From Nitrospira sp. (lineage in GTDB: Bacteria > Nitrospirota > Nitrospiria > Nitrospirales > Nitrospiraceae), in the NCBI GenBank assembly GCA_030123625.1, contig CP126121.1:1962179-2026178 (forward strand): a DNA stretch of 64,000 nucleotides, read 5' to 3'. Made by a program: the position numbers and the translations under genes. Positions 55,569 to 63,625 of this stretch are shown one piece after another (within the stretch, counting starts at the first letter, position 1; every line of letters starts with the position of its first letter). The notes below the pieces were generated by a model. That model saw only the letters and a program-made list of their open reading frames with translations, made no database searches and had not been told where the DNA came from.

Positions 55569-55844
55569 TTAGGGATGCGATGGTCCAAGCCCGCTGTTCC
55601 CCATTCCGTCGTGTCCGATCAGGCGAATCGCGTCTCCGTCCTGAACGAGTGAGTCCTCGCTGGCGATCTTCTTATTGATCGTCACGAGCACTTTCTTCTC
55701 CCGCAGCAGCTGCAGCAGGTGCCGAAGCTGAATTCCTTGTCGCTGGATCAGCTGGCGAACCGACATCGACCGATCAATTTCGCAGGCTAGATCACATTCG
55801 CCGTCCACGGTTTGCAATTGTCCGGTCAAGACGATGGTCACCAT
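55569..55844 (-). CDS. MoaD/ThiS-like ubiquitin-fold protein
   Basis: A 91-aa protein with the beta-grasp signature of MoaD/ThiS: IDRSMSVRQLIQRQGI, VLVTINKKIASEDSLVQDGD and AIRLIGHDGMG. Sulphur carriers of this family end in a free Gly-Gly; here the chain runs on to GNSGLGPSHP, so the usual thiocarboxylate end is absent unless it is trimmed after GMG. It may be a related non-carrier protein. No E1-like partner is adjacent. Confidence 0.8.
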   Translation of the reverse strand: MVTIVLTGQLQTVDGECDLACEIDRSMSVRQLIQRQGIQLRHLLQLLREKKVLVTINKKIASEDSLVQDGDAIRLIGHDGMGNSGLGPSHP

Positions 55845-55938
55845 ATCCGTCGTTCCTCATCATAATATATAAACGTTCCGAACTTTCTGGTTCTACGAAA
55901 GTTGACTCGCCATGCATTTTCTCCTGATAATAGGAGCT

Positions 55939-56364
55939 ATGCCGTCTCTCGATGTTCAAAACCCAGAAATGCCTGATCTCCAATTCGTCCTGTTCGTGTC
56001 GGCACTCTGCACGGCAGACCTGACGACGATCAATGTTTCGCAAGAACTGCGACAGACTATCTTTGATCGCTGCTGGACACTCCTTCACACCGACGCGCCG
56101 CCCACGGACCCCAAAGAACGCGTTCTTGATCTACGAGGGGGAACGGAACTCACGCTCGATGCCTGCGCTGCTACGATCCGATCACTTCTCCTCGATGCCA
56201 ACATCACTACCCTAGTATGGGATCATCCGGTGAGTGCGGCTCGCATGAACAGCTCACCTGAAGCTCTTCCCTTGATCGACCGATTGGGGCAATTGTATCC
56301 CGATCGTCCTACAACCGTCGATCCTCCCAGTCATCTACCTCGGGGATCCAATCCCGAGCCATGA
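55939..56364 (+). CDS. Hypothetical protein upstream of rfbC
   Basis: A 141-aa soluble protein, not recognised. The ATG at 55939 is chosen because a taggag site directly precedes it; an earlier ATG at 55912 adds a hydrophobic MHFLLIIGA with no such site. Its body includes ILDLRGGTELTLDACAATIR-type and a proline-rich end (DRPTTVDPPSHLPRG). It ends 12 bases before rfbC, so the two may be co-expressed. Confidence 0.6.
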   Translation: MPSLDVQNPEMPDLQFVLFVSALCTADLTTINVSQELRQTIFDRCWTLLHTDAPPTDPKERVLDLRGGTELTLDACAATIRSLLLDANITTLVWDHPVSAARMNSSPEALPLIDRLGQLYPDRPTTVDPPSHLPRGSNPEP

Positions 56365-56376
56365 ATAGAGAATACC

Positions 56377-56937
56377 GTGCGTGTGACGTCAATTGACATT
56401 CCTGGTGTGCTCTTGTTGGAACCGTCTGTCATGTCGGATCAGCGAGGGTGCTTCGTGGAAACATATCACGCGCAGCGTTACTCGGACGCAGGTATTACTG
56501 AGCACTTCGTCCAAGATAACTGCTCACGCTCCGTCCGAAACACGGTGCGGGGCCTGCATTTTCAGGAACCGCAGGCTCAAGGGAAACTCGTCATGGCCCT
56601 TGAGGGAACTGTATACGACGTCGTCGTCGATATTCGAAAGGGCTCGCCGACGTTCGGAAAATGGTATGCGACCGAGCTGTCGGGTAAAAACCTTCACCAA
56701 ATGTACATTCCTCCGGGATGCGCTCATGGTTTTTGTGTCACGAGCGAGACGGCGACGTTCCTGTATAAGTGCACGGCTTATTATTCGCCGGAAGATGAAC
56801 GAGGCATCTTGTGGAACGATCCGGTTTTGGGAATTGTCTGGCCGATCAGTGAGCCTATTCTGTCGCAGAAAGACCGGGCTTACCGCACTCTCAAAGGAAT
56901 GGAAATGGAGTTGCCGTCCTATAAACCTGTTCATTAG
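56377..56937 (+). CDS. rfbC: dTDP-4-dehydrorhamnose 3,5-epimerase
   Basis: A 186-aa RmlC enzyme of dTDP-L-rhamnose synthesis for surface polysaccharides. Family motifs are QDNCSRSVRNTVRGLHFQ (catalytic His in GLHFQ), VVVDIRKGSPTFGKW, YIPPGCAHGFCVTSE and NDPVLGIVWPI. It starts with GTG. The other rml genes are not in the window. Confidence 0.95.
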   Translation: MRVTSIDIPGVLLLEPSVMSDQRGCFVETYHAQRYSDAGITEHFVQDNCSRSVRNTVRGLHFQEPQAQGKLVMALEGTVYDVVVDIRKGSPTFGKWYATELSGKNLHQMYIPPGCAHGFCVTSETATFLYKCTAYYSPEDERGILWNDPVLGIVWPISEPILSQKDRAYRTLKGMEMELPSYKPVH

Positions 56938-57062
56938 CTGATCGCCCTCGTTCACTCTCGTTCCTTTTACGTACCAACGAGGTTTCCAGACGGTGGAGCA
57001 ATTCTAGTGACAGGGCAGCTATGAGTGTGGTATGTGTGCTGTTCTCTTACCCATAGTGGCAC

Positions 57063-57140
57063 GTCCCCATCGTCTAGCCTGGCCTAGGACATTGCCCTTT
57101 CAAGGCAGTAACACGGGTTCAAATCCCGTTGGGGACACCA
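57063..57140 (+). tRNA. tRNA-Glu (TTC)
   Basis: Starts gtccccatcgtctagcctgg. The anticodon loop is CTTTCAA with anticodon TTC, the T loop is ttcaaatcc, the acceptor gtcccc/ggggac closes the stem, and CCA is encoded. Confidence 0.97.
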
Positions 57141-57297
57141 GTTCCTTTGCAGGATTGTCTGCTAAAATCCTCAACTGCGTCATGGACGGTGTCGAAGAGG
57201 CATGGACTCCCTCATACTGGAGCCCATGAATCGGTTGGTGGCCGCCATCTGGGCAAACGGCACCAAAAAACACAACACATGCCTGGTCGGCTAAGGG

Positions 57298-57702
57298 ATG
57301 GAAAGCATCGGCACGAGCCTCTCGGAATCGCGACGAGGATTTCTGTTTGGGAGCATTTTGATTTTCGTCACGACCTTCGTCTGGATCATGCTGGTAGGCT
57401 CTGTCGGGATTTCTCAGTGGACCGAATACCTCGTCATTGCAGGAATTCTCGCTCAGGTCCTTCTCATCCATCGGCGAGAGCAGGTGCTGTACACATCGCG
57501 ACGGTGGCGATTCTGGTATGCGCTGATCATCGCGGGGTTTGCATGCGATCTAATGACCAGGCATCTCTGGATGCAAGGCCATGACACCATCGCAGATCTC
57601 ATACAGGTCCGCGGTCAGCTCATGCTGGGCGGGTTCCTCTTGTTTTATGTTATGGTATTCCCGATCACGCTACGCCTGACCACCCGAAACAAGACGTCGT
57701 GA
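57298..57702 (+). CDS. Four-helix membrane protein of unknown function
   Basis: A 134-aa protein with four predicted membrane helices (LFGSILIFVTTFVWIMLVGS; EYLVIAGILAQVLLIH; FWYALIIAGFACDLMT; LMLGGFLLFYVMVFPITL). There is a short polar N-terminus and a basic C-terminus. No family is recognised. It lies between tRNA-Glu and the DUF-like two-helix gene, with no clear operon. Confidence 0.7.
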   Translation: MESIGTSLSESRRGFLFGSILIFVTTFVWIMLVGSVGISQWTEYLVIAGILAQVLLIHRREQVLYTSRRWRFWYALIIAGFACDLMTRHLWMQGHDTIADLIQVRGQLMLGGFLLFYVMVFPITLRLTTRNKTS

Positions 57703-57749
57703 GCGAGCGCCGGTACGAAGAACCTGCCGAAGAATACTGCAGCAGAGGT

Positions 57750-58133
57750 CTACCCTTCAAACGCATGACTGCATTTTCGGCACAGGAACTTCGACGCGAT
57801 TGTATCCTTCCATTCATTAAGCTTCTGAGTGTAGTTCTTGGTTTTCAGAGTTCCATACCCCACCCATACACCTAGGAAGGCGACAGAAGACGCTAAGTCG
57901 GCTATTGCCATCTCGGACTCCGATCCCTGCGGAGAGGCCAGGCTCAGCATCACAGCAGCGTTCACGGGTATACCGAGGAAAAATCCCTGGAGGTAGGCCC
58001 ACGGTGCCTTTGGAGGATGGTAGGAGGTCGGCAGCTGGGCTAATGCTTCCCTCGACGGCGTCTGACGGAGAATGTCGCTGATCTGTTGTACCTTCTCAGT
58101 ATTGCAGGTCGGACAAGTGCGTTCACCAGACAT
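57750..58133 (-). CDS. Small zinc-ribbon membrane protein of unknown function
   Basis: A 127-aa protein. Near the start is CPTCNTEKV, and near the end CRKCSHAF, together a four-cysteine zinc site that could bring the two ends together. Two hydrophobic segments lie between (WAYLQGFFLGIPVNAAVMLS, DLASSVAFLGVWVGYGT). The ATG at 58133 is chosen for a ggaaggagg site. No family is recognised. It sits downstream of amoC on the same strand but beyond a strong terminator. Confidence 0.75.
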   Translation of the reverse strand: MSGERTCPTCNTEKVQQISDILRQTPSREALAQLPTSYHPPKAPWAYLQGFFLGIPVNAAVMLSLASPQGSESEMAIADLASSVAFLGVWVGYGTLKTKNYTQKLNEWKDTIASKFLCRKCSHAFEG

Positions 58134-58272
58134 ATAACGCCTCCTTCCAGATAGCAGCAACTCTTCGGATCAATAGCGGTTTGACGACTAACTATTCTAG
58201 GCAGGAAAAATTGCTATGTGCAAGAGGAGAAGGCTCTCAGTTATAGAAATTTATAGAAATTTTTTGGCTTAC

Positions 58273-58314
58273 AAAAAACCGGCCCGGAATTCCCTGAACG
58301 GGAATTCCGGGCCG
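58273..58314 (-). terminator. Strong rho-independent terminator of amoC
   Basis: A 15-bp perfect stem (cggcccggaattccc, 58280-58294, pairing with 58300-58314) with a 5-base loop, followed on the minus strand by a T6 run (58273-58278), 26 bases past the amoC stop. It isolates amoC from the next gene. Confidence 0.95.
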
Positions 58315-58340
58315 CTCTCTCACACTCGGCCCCTTGCTGC

Positions 58341-59150
58341 TTAGTACCCTGCCTTGGCGTTAGGGTTCACCTGGCTGGGGAACGGATCCAGGATGCTCTT
58401 CGGCGCGTTGTTCCAGATCACGTCCGCCAGATTCGACATCCGGCTCACGATCTGCGCCGCCACGCCACCCGCGGCCCCGAACAACCCGCACCACCCCAAC
58501 GTCACGAAGCCCCAGTGCAACGGCGCCGAAAACAGCTCATCCACAAACCAGAACGCATGGCCCCACTCGTTCAACCCCACGTTCGGCAGAATGAACATCG
58601 GCCCCACCACCGCCGCCACCAACGGAAACGACGTCGCCTGCGCGTACAACGGCAGCCGCGTCTGTGCATACAGATAACTCGCCACCCCGCACGTGATGTA
58701 CAACGGGAACGTCCCGTAGAACGCCACAATGTGGCTCGCCGTGAAGCTCGTGTCCCGGATGATCACTTGGTGCCACGCCGCATCCTGCTCCAACGTGTAG
58801 CTCCCCGCATAGTACACGCCCCAGATGTAGCACACCAACCACCCCATCCAGTAAAAGTACCGCTTCAGCTCCAGCTTGTGGTCCAGGTTCGCCAGGTTCC
58901 GGTCCCGCGTCACCCAGATCCAGCCAATGGTCACCGCAAAAAACACCGCGTTCGCCAAAATGTTAAACCGCCACAGCCCCATCCATACCGAATCAAACTC
59001 CGGGGTCATGGAGTCCAACCCGTGCGAGTACCCGAACGCCCGCTGGTACAGCACCCAGAAGACCCCGATTCCCAAGATCGCCAACCAGCCGATTTTCACC
59101 GGCTTCGAGTCGTACCACTGCGAGATGTCATACCCTCGATCGCTTGCCAT
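58341..59150 (-). CDS. amoC: Ammonia monooxygenase subunit C (stand-alone copy)
   Basis: A 269-aa integral membrane subunit of the copper ammonia monooxygenase, which oxidises ammonia to hydroxylamine. Several membrane helices are visible ([20 protein letters not shown] and [18 protein letters not shown] near the N-terminus). The metal ligands of the AmoC/PmoC family are seen as Asp123, His127 and His140 in DAAWHQ...SFTASH. A ccaagggg site precedes the ATG. amoA and amoB are not adjacent: an unrelated gene follows and a terminator closes the unit. Extra amoC copies are known in ammonia oxidisers and in comammox Nitrospira, where they are thought to be expressed under stress or recovery. AmoC is favoured over PmoC by overall sequence, not proven. 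Confidence 0.95.
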   Translation of the reverse strand: MASDRGYDISQWYDSKPVKIGWLAILGIGVFWVLYQRAFGYSHGLDSMTPEFDSVWMGLWRFNILANAVFFAVTIGWIWVTRDRNLANLDHKLELKRYFYWMGWLVCYIWGVYYAGSYTLEQDAAWHQVIIRDTSFTASHIVAFYGTFPLYITCGVASYLYAQTRLPLYAQATSFPLVAAVVGPMFILPNVGLNEWGHAFWFVDELFSAPLHWGFVTLGWCGLFGAAGGVAAQIVSRMSNLADVIWNNAPKSILDPFPSQVNPNAKAGY

Positions 59151-59481
59151 AGCGTGACCTCCCCTTGGTTTATTGATAATGACGCCCTACTTTCATCCTT
59201 CTTACGTATAATACCTACCCTCGAATCTCTCTTCTCCCACACCCGACATTAACCGACCAACGGATATGTTACCTTAAGTCGATAGGCCAATACCAACCAA
59301 TAATTTCATTAGCTCTCCGGCCGCTAATTACTGTCTTTTCAATGCGTTATCTCATTCATTCTGCCTGTCCTCATTACTTTTCATGAAATGCATATATGTT
59401 GACCTGCCGGCAAGTCCAACTCTAGCAACATTGATCCTGTTGCATCCTGCAGCGTAGGATATTTCTTTTGTCGAGAGCAGC
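59151..59481. other. Intergenic region with amoC upstream sequence
   Basis: About 330 bp between divergent genes amoC and the DUF1566 gene. It is AT-richer than the flanks and probably holds amoC promoter elements; on the minus strand a TATTAT-like -10 lies near 59205 to 59215, without a clear -35. No gene or repeat is seen. Confidence 0.5.
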
Positions 59482-60054
59482 ATGAGACCACCTGGATGGG
59501 CAAGCTTGCGGGGAATCGTCGCCGCGATAGTCGCGATAGGTGCATTTTTCCTGTTGGCATACACGCAGATCAAATCTCAGACACAAGGAAAAGAACAAAT
59601 CGTCGCCGCCATCATCGAGAATTGGCAACAGGCGCATCCAGCCGCCCAGCGGTTCATGATTTTGCCCGACTTCAACAATGATGCGGTTCTCGATAAGGAT
59701 ACAAACCTCATCTGGGAGCTTTCTCCAACAGCAACGCCCGTGACATGGAACGAAGCCCGTGTCACATGCACGACCCGAATGACGGGCGGTCAAAAAGGCT
59801 GGCGTCTGCCGGCGCCGGCCGAAATGCGTAGTCTCGTGGGTCCAGCAGTGGACTCACCTATCCCGAATATCCCGCCAGGACATCCATTCTTGAACATCCA
59901 GCCCACATCCTATTGGACGGTCGTCCCGGAAGCCAACCAACCATCATATGCGCGGTACGTAGACGCCTTCCTCGGCAACGTGCTGAGCTTCATCAAAATA
60001 TATACGTATCCGGTCTGGTGCGTTCGTGGGCCGATCAAGCAGGATGACAAATGA
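59482..60054 (+). CDS. DUF1566 (Lcl C-terminal) domain protein
   Basis: A 190-aa membrane-anchored or secreted protein. A helix at residues about 10-30 precedes a DUF1566 domain with the family pattern AVLDKDTNLIWEL, TWNEARVTCTTRMTGGQKGW, RLPAPAEMRSLV and YPVWCVRGP. The two cysteines (CTT, WCV) may form a disulphide. This fold resembles FGE/C-lectin-like domains; role unknown. It starts divergently from amoC, sharing its upstream region. Confidence 0.85.
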   Translation: MRPPGWASLRGIVAAIVAIGAFFLLAYTQIKSQTQGKEQIVAAIIENWQQAHPAAQRFMILPDFNNDAVLDKDTNLIWELSPTATPVTWNEARVTCTTRMTGGQKGWRLPAPAEMRSLVGPAVDSPIPNIPPGHPFLNIQPTSYWTVVPEANQPSYARYVDAFLGNVLSFIKIYTYPVWCVRGPIKQDDK

Positions 60055-60108
60055 TCCCAGCTTGAGCACATACTCGTGATGGACTGTGCCTTGTTAGGAG
60101 ACAAGCCC

Positions 60109-61047
60109 ATGAACATTGTCATAGCTGGAGGTACAGGATTCATTGGGCGGGCGTTATGCGCCGCGCTCATGAACGGAGACCACACAGTCAGCGTGCTGAC
60201 CAGACATACGGGACAGGTGCTTCACCGGCCTGACGTACATATAAACTCAGTGGAATGGAACGCCCGGGACATCGGACCCTGGGAACAGGCTCTTGAAGGA
60301 GCGGATGCGGTCATCAACCTCGCTGGTGCCCCGATTGCCGAGGCACGCTGGACCGACTCACGTAAGCGACTCATCACCGACAGTCGCGTACTCACCACCC
60401 GATTACTGGTCAGAGCCATGTCGCGCCGGTCCTCTAGACCCGCAACGTTCATCAGCGCCTCCGGCATCGGTTATTACGGCGCAAGCGACGACCGCCTATT
60501 GCACGAAGGGTCTGCTCGCGGCACCGGATTTCTTGCGGAGCTTTGTCTTGCCTGGGAGGCGGAAGCGATGAGCGCCGCAGAATTTGGGACTCGCGTGGTC
60601 ATTGTGCGGACCGGCATGGTCTTGGAAACGGACGGTGGTGCATTGGCCAAAATGGTGTTGCCGTTCAGATTGTTCGCAGGCGGTCCCATCCTGCCCGGGA
60701 CACAGTGGGTCTCCTGGATTCATCGATGGGACCATATCGGTCTCATTGAATGGGCTTTAGCCAACACTGATCTTTCAGGGCCTCTCAATGCCGTGGCCCC
60801 AGAGCCTGTAACGATGAAGACGTTCTGTGAGGTCCTTGGGCGAGTGATTCACAGACCATCTTGGCTGCCCGTTCCACGGTTTGTCTTGGATGCTCTTCTT
60901 GGGGAGTTGGGGACATTGATGACCACCGGCCAGCGCGTGATTCCTGTGAAAGCAATGGCGGGAGGCTATACGTTTCAATATCCAACGCTGGAGCCCGCCT
61001 TGCAAGCCATCCTCATAGGAACGACAGCTGCCCGGAGAGCGGCATGA
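60109..61047 (+). CDS. TIGR01777-family NAD(P)-dependent epimerase
   Basis: A 312-aa short-chain epimerase/dehydratase-like protein (YfcH/SulA-type). The nucleotide-binding start is MNIVIAGGTGFIGRALCAAL. Family motifs INLAGAPIAEARWTDSRKR, SASGIGYYGASD and VIVRTGMVLETDGGALAKM are seen, and the domain ends with a DUF1731-like region. The ATG at 60109 has a taggag site upstream. It heads a co-directional run with the DUF523/DUF1722, CbiX and pyrE genes. Substrate unknown. Confidence 0.92.
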   Translation: MNIVIAGGTGFIGRALCAALMNGDHTVSVLTRHTGQVLHRPDVHINSVEWNARDIGPWEQALEGADAVINLAGAPIAEARWTDSRKRLITDSRVLTTRLLVRAMSRRSSRPATFISASGIGYYGASDDRLLHEGSARGTGFLAELCLAWEAEAMSAAEFGTRVVIVRTGMVLETDGGALAKMVLPFRLFAGGPILPGTQWVSWIHRWDHIGLIEWALANTDLSGPLNAVAPEPVTMKTFCEVLGRVIHRPSWLPVPRFVLDALLGELGTLMTTGQRVIPVKAMAGGYTFQYPTLEPALQAILIGTTAARRAA

Positions 61048-61131
61048 CTAGCGGCAATCTACCATTGCTTTCGAGGATTGGATCATCGGCAGGCATGTCA
61101 GGAATACCTCGACCAGGTCTCAGGTGATGAG

Positions 61132-62085
61132 ATGACGGATTCCCCGATCCGCCTAGGCATCAGCAGGTGCCTCCTTGGTGATGAAGTTCGTTTCGATGGC
61201 GGACACAAGCGGGACCATTTTTTAACAGTTGTACTGGGCCGCTATGTTGAATGGGTACCGGTCTGTCCCGAGGTTGAAGCGGGACTGGGCACCCCGCGTG
61301 AACCCATGCGGTTGGTGGGAGATTCGCAGCATCCTCGGTTGATGACGATCACAAGTAAGCACGATCATACCGAAACGATGAACACGATGATTGAGGAACG
61401 TCTCGAGTCCTTGAACAAACTGGGCCTCTCGGGATTCGTCTTCAAGAAGGGATCGCCCAGCTGCGGTGTCGAGCGAGTTCGTTTGTATACCGAAAAAGGC
61501 ATGCCGAGCCATACGGGCTCCGGGATCTTCGCGCAGGCTTTTGGAGATCGGTTTCCTCTCATTCCCATCGAAGACGAAGTGCGGCTCTACGACCCCGCGC
61601 TCAGAGAAAACTTCATCGAACGGGTATTTTGCTATCGCCGATTCCAAGATTTGATGCTTTACGGCGTTACCAAACAGGCTCTGATACGCTTTCATACCAT
61701 TCACAAGTATCTGCTTTTGTCCCACAGCCAATCACATTATGAAGCGATGGGCCGGCTGGTCGGTCAAGCGAATCGTTATAGACCCAACGAATTGGCGGTG
61801 AGGTACGGTGCATTATTTATGAAGACCTTGGCTGTAAAAGCAACGGTCCGCAAGCACGTGAACGTGTTGCACCATATCGTGAGCTACTTCAAAAGTAGAT
61901 TGAAGACACACGAAAAGGCCGAGCTCTTAGGCGTGATCGACGACTACCATCGAGGGCTCACTCCCTTGATCGTTCCATTGACGCTGATCAAGCACTATGT
62001 CCGAATGTTCAATGTCGACTCTATTCGCGATCAGGTGTACCTCAATCCGCATCCAAAAGAATTGACGCTTCGAGGCCACGTGTAG
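61132..62085 (+). CDS. DUF523/DUF1722 fusion protein (YbgA-like)
   Basis: A 317-aa protein. Residues about 1-150 are DUF523 with ISRCLLGDEVRFDGGHKR, VCPEVEAGLGTPREPMRL and FKKGSPSCGVERV (two conserved Cys). Residues about 175-310 are DUF1722, a helical domain with HTIHKYLLLSHSQSHYEAMG and HVNVLHHIVSYFKSRLK. Family members are often found next to photolyase genes and are thought to work in DNA repair or thio metabolism; no photolyase is present here. The ATG at 61132 lies after a ggtgatgag region. Confidence 0.9.
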   Translation: MTDSPIRLGISRCLLGDEVRFDGGHKRDHFLTVVLGRYVEWVPVCPEVEAGLGTPREPMRLVGDSQHPRLMTITSKHDHTETMNTMIEERLESLNKLGLSGFVFKKGSPSCGVERVRLYTEKGMPSHTGSGIFAQAFGDRFPLIPIEDEVRLYDPALRENFIERVFCYRRFQDLMLYGVTKQALIRFHTIHKYLLLSHSQSHYEAMGRLVGQANRYRPNELAVRYGALFMKTLAVKATVRKHVNVLHHIVSYFKSRLKTHEKAELLGVIDDYHRGLTPLIVPLTLIKHYVRMFNVDSIRDQVYLNPHPKELTLRGHV

Positions 62086-62090
62086 GGGGC

Positions 62091-62624
62091 ATGGTGACAC
62101 AGAAGCAAGGAGTCATTCTTGTGGGACACGGCGGAATCCCTCAGGATTGCCCGCAGGATTTGGTGACGCGGTTGAAGCGGCTGGAAGCCCAGCGCCGCGC
62201 GGCCAAACAACCGCCATCCGCTGAAGAACTCGAATTGGATATGAAGATCCGACGTTGGCCCAGGACGCCATCGACCGATCCTTACCAATCCGGACTTCAA
62301 GCCGTCGCAGCACGATTACAGCCGCAACTCAATGGTATCTTATTCGGACTGGCCTATAACGAGTTCTGTGCTCCAACCTTGAAAGAGGCGGTAGAACATC
62401 TCATTGAACAGGGGGCCACTGAAATCACTGTGGTGACCACCATGTTTACTCCCGGAGGTTCTCATTCGGAAATCGAGATACCTGAGATCGTTGAGCATCT
62501 CCGGTCAGAACATCCCGGCGTGGTACTCCGGTATGCCTGGCCCTTTGATCTCGAATTGGTCGCCAACACATTAGCCGAGCAGATTCGTCGCTTCTCCACG
62601 ATGGCCTCTCACTCGGATCGGTGA
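62091..62624 (+). CDS. CbiX/SirB-like chelatase family protein
   Basis: A 177-aa protein with the CbiX-type start GVILVGHGGIPQDCP, containing the metal-binding His, and TEITVVTTMFTPGGSHSEIEIPEI with the second His in the usual place. These enzymes insert cobalt or iron into sirohydrochlorin for cobalamin or sirohaem. The middle insertion (RAAKQPPSAEELELDMKIR) is not usual. It starts 5 bases after the DUF1722 gene, so both are probably co-translated. The true chelatase activity is unproven. Confidence 0.85.
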   Translation: MVTQKQGVILVGHGGIPQDCPQDLVTRLKRLEAQRRAAKQPPSAEELELDMKIRRWPRTPSTDPYQSGLQAVAARLQPQLNGILFGLAYNEFCAPTLKEAVEHLIEQGATEITVVTTMFTPGGSHSEIEIPEIVEHLRSEHPGVVLRYAWPFDLELVANTLAEQIRRFSTMASHSDR

Positions 62625-62697
62625 AAAGGTCTATCGGCAGCCGGCTAGGCAGTGTAGAATGCCGGCACGAGCGGACACGACAAGAGGAGGACCTCTC

Positions 62698-63288
62698 GTG
62701 ACGGTTCGAGAGCAACTGGCAAAAGCGTTCTCTGCTACTGAATCATTTAAATGGGATCGCGACAAGGGATTCAAGCTCGCTTCCGGCGAGATCAGCCCTT
62801 TTTATGTCGATTGCCGCGCCCTCATGGCGTATCCGGAAGCGCGTCGTCTGGTCGCTCAACTGGCCTATGAGGCCCTTACGGACATTGAATTCGATTGTCT
62901 AGGCGGCCTCGAACTCGGAGCCATCCCGATTGCCGTAACCATTTCAGATTTTGCCTGCGCTGCGTCTCGGCGGCGGCTCTGGCGGACATTCGTCGTTCGC
63001 AAGCAGCCGAAAGATCATGGACTGGGAAAGTTGATCGAGGGCAGCATTCGTCCCGGCGATCGAGCACTGATCGTCGATGATGTACTCACGAGCGGTGGGT
63101 CGTTGCTGAAAGCGACGGGAGTCGCACGAGAGGCCGGGCTTCGGGTCGATCATGCATTAGTCATTGTCGATCGTCAAGAGCAAGGCGGGAGAGCACGCGT
63201 AGAAAGAGAAAAGGTTCAGCTCATCAGTCTCTTAACTATTCAGGATCTCATGAGCACGGTGAAAAAGGACGAGGGCCAACCTGCCTAG
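62698..63288 (+). CDS. pyrE: Orotate phosphoribosyltransferase
   Basis: A 196-aa enzyme of pyrimidine synthesis joining orotate to PRPP. Motifs are LASGEISPFYVDCRALMAYP, GGLELGAIPIAVTIS and the PRPP-binding ALIVDDVLTSGGSLLKA. The GTG at 62698 is chosen because an aggagg site lies directly before it; an upstream ATG at 62659 would add 13 residues unlike the family. Confidence 0.94.
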   Translation: MTVREQLAKAFSATESFKWDRDKGFKLASGEISPFYVDCRALMAYPEARRLVAQLAYEALTDIEFDCLGGLELGAIPIAVTISDFACAASRRRLWRTFVVRKQPKDHGLGKLIEGSIRPGDRALIVDDVLTSGGSLLKATGVAREAGLRVDHALVIVDRQEQGGRARVEREKVQLISLLTIQDLMSTVKKDEGQPA

Positions 63289-63307
63289 CTTATGCGTTCC
63301 GCTCCAT

Positions 63308-63625
63308 TCATTTGCACTCGAACTGAATTCCCCACCGCCGCTCTTCTACCAATTCTTGCGCCCCATCAAGTGGGCTTACGACCCGAGTGCGCCCTTTGGT
63401 TTCTCCCTCGCGAACGATGCTGTAGGATCTGTCGCTACATTTCGTTTTCATGAGGTCAAGGGCATCCTTGCGGAAGGAGGAGAGCATAGGGCCCTGTCCT
63501 TCCTTAAAAGGATAGATGACGACTCCACCTCTGTCGTGTTGCTGAACCAGCTTTGCGCCGTCGGCACATCCTCCCATCGCTAGGCACGCCGCTGCCACGA
63601 CAATTTTGAACCAACATTTTCCCAT
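63308..63625 (-). CDS. Small lipoprotein of unknown function
   Basis: A 105-aa lipoprotein with signal MGKCWFKIVVAAACLAMGGC (Cys20). The mature part has a conserved-looking basic/Tyr segment DRSYSIVREGETKGRTRVV and two cysteines. Its ATG overlaps the stop of the upstream gene by one base (TAATG), so the two are coupled. It stands opposite to pyrE. Confidence 0.8.
   Translation of the reverse strand: MGKCWFKIVVAAACLAMGGCADGAKLVQQHDRGGVVIYPFKEGQGPMLSSFRKDALDLMKTKCSDRSYSIVREGETKGRTRVVSPLDGAQELVEERRWGIQFECK

Noticed and set aside
58515-59252. 245-aa plus-strand frame rich in Arg, His and Pro
   Set aside because: It is the antisense shadow of amoC, and its composition is unlike any real protein.
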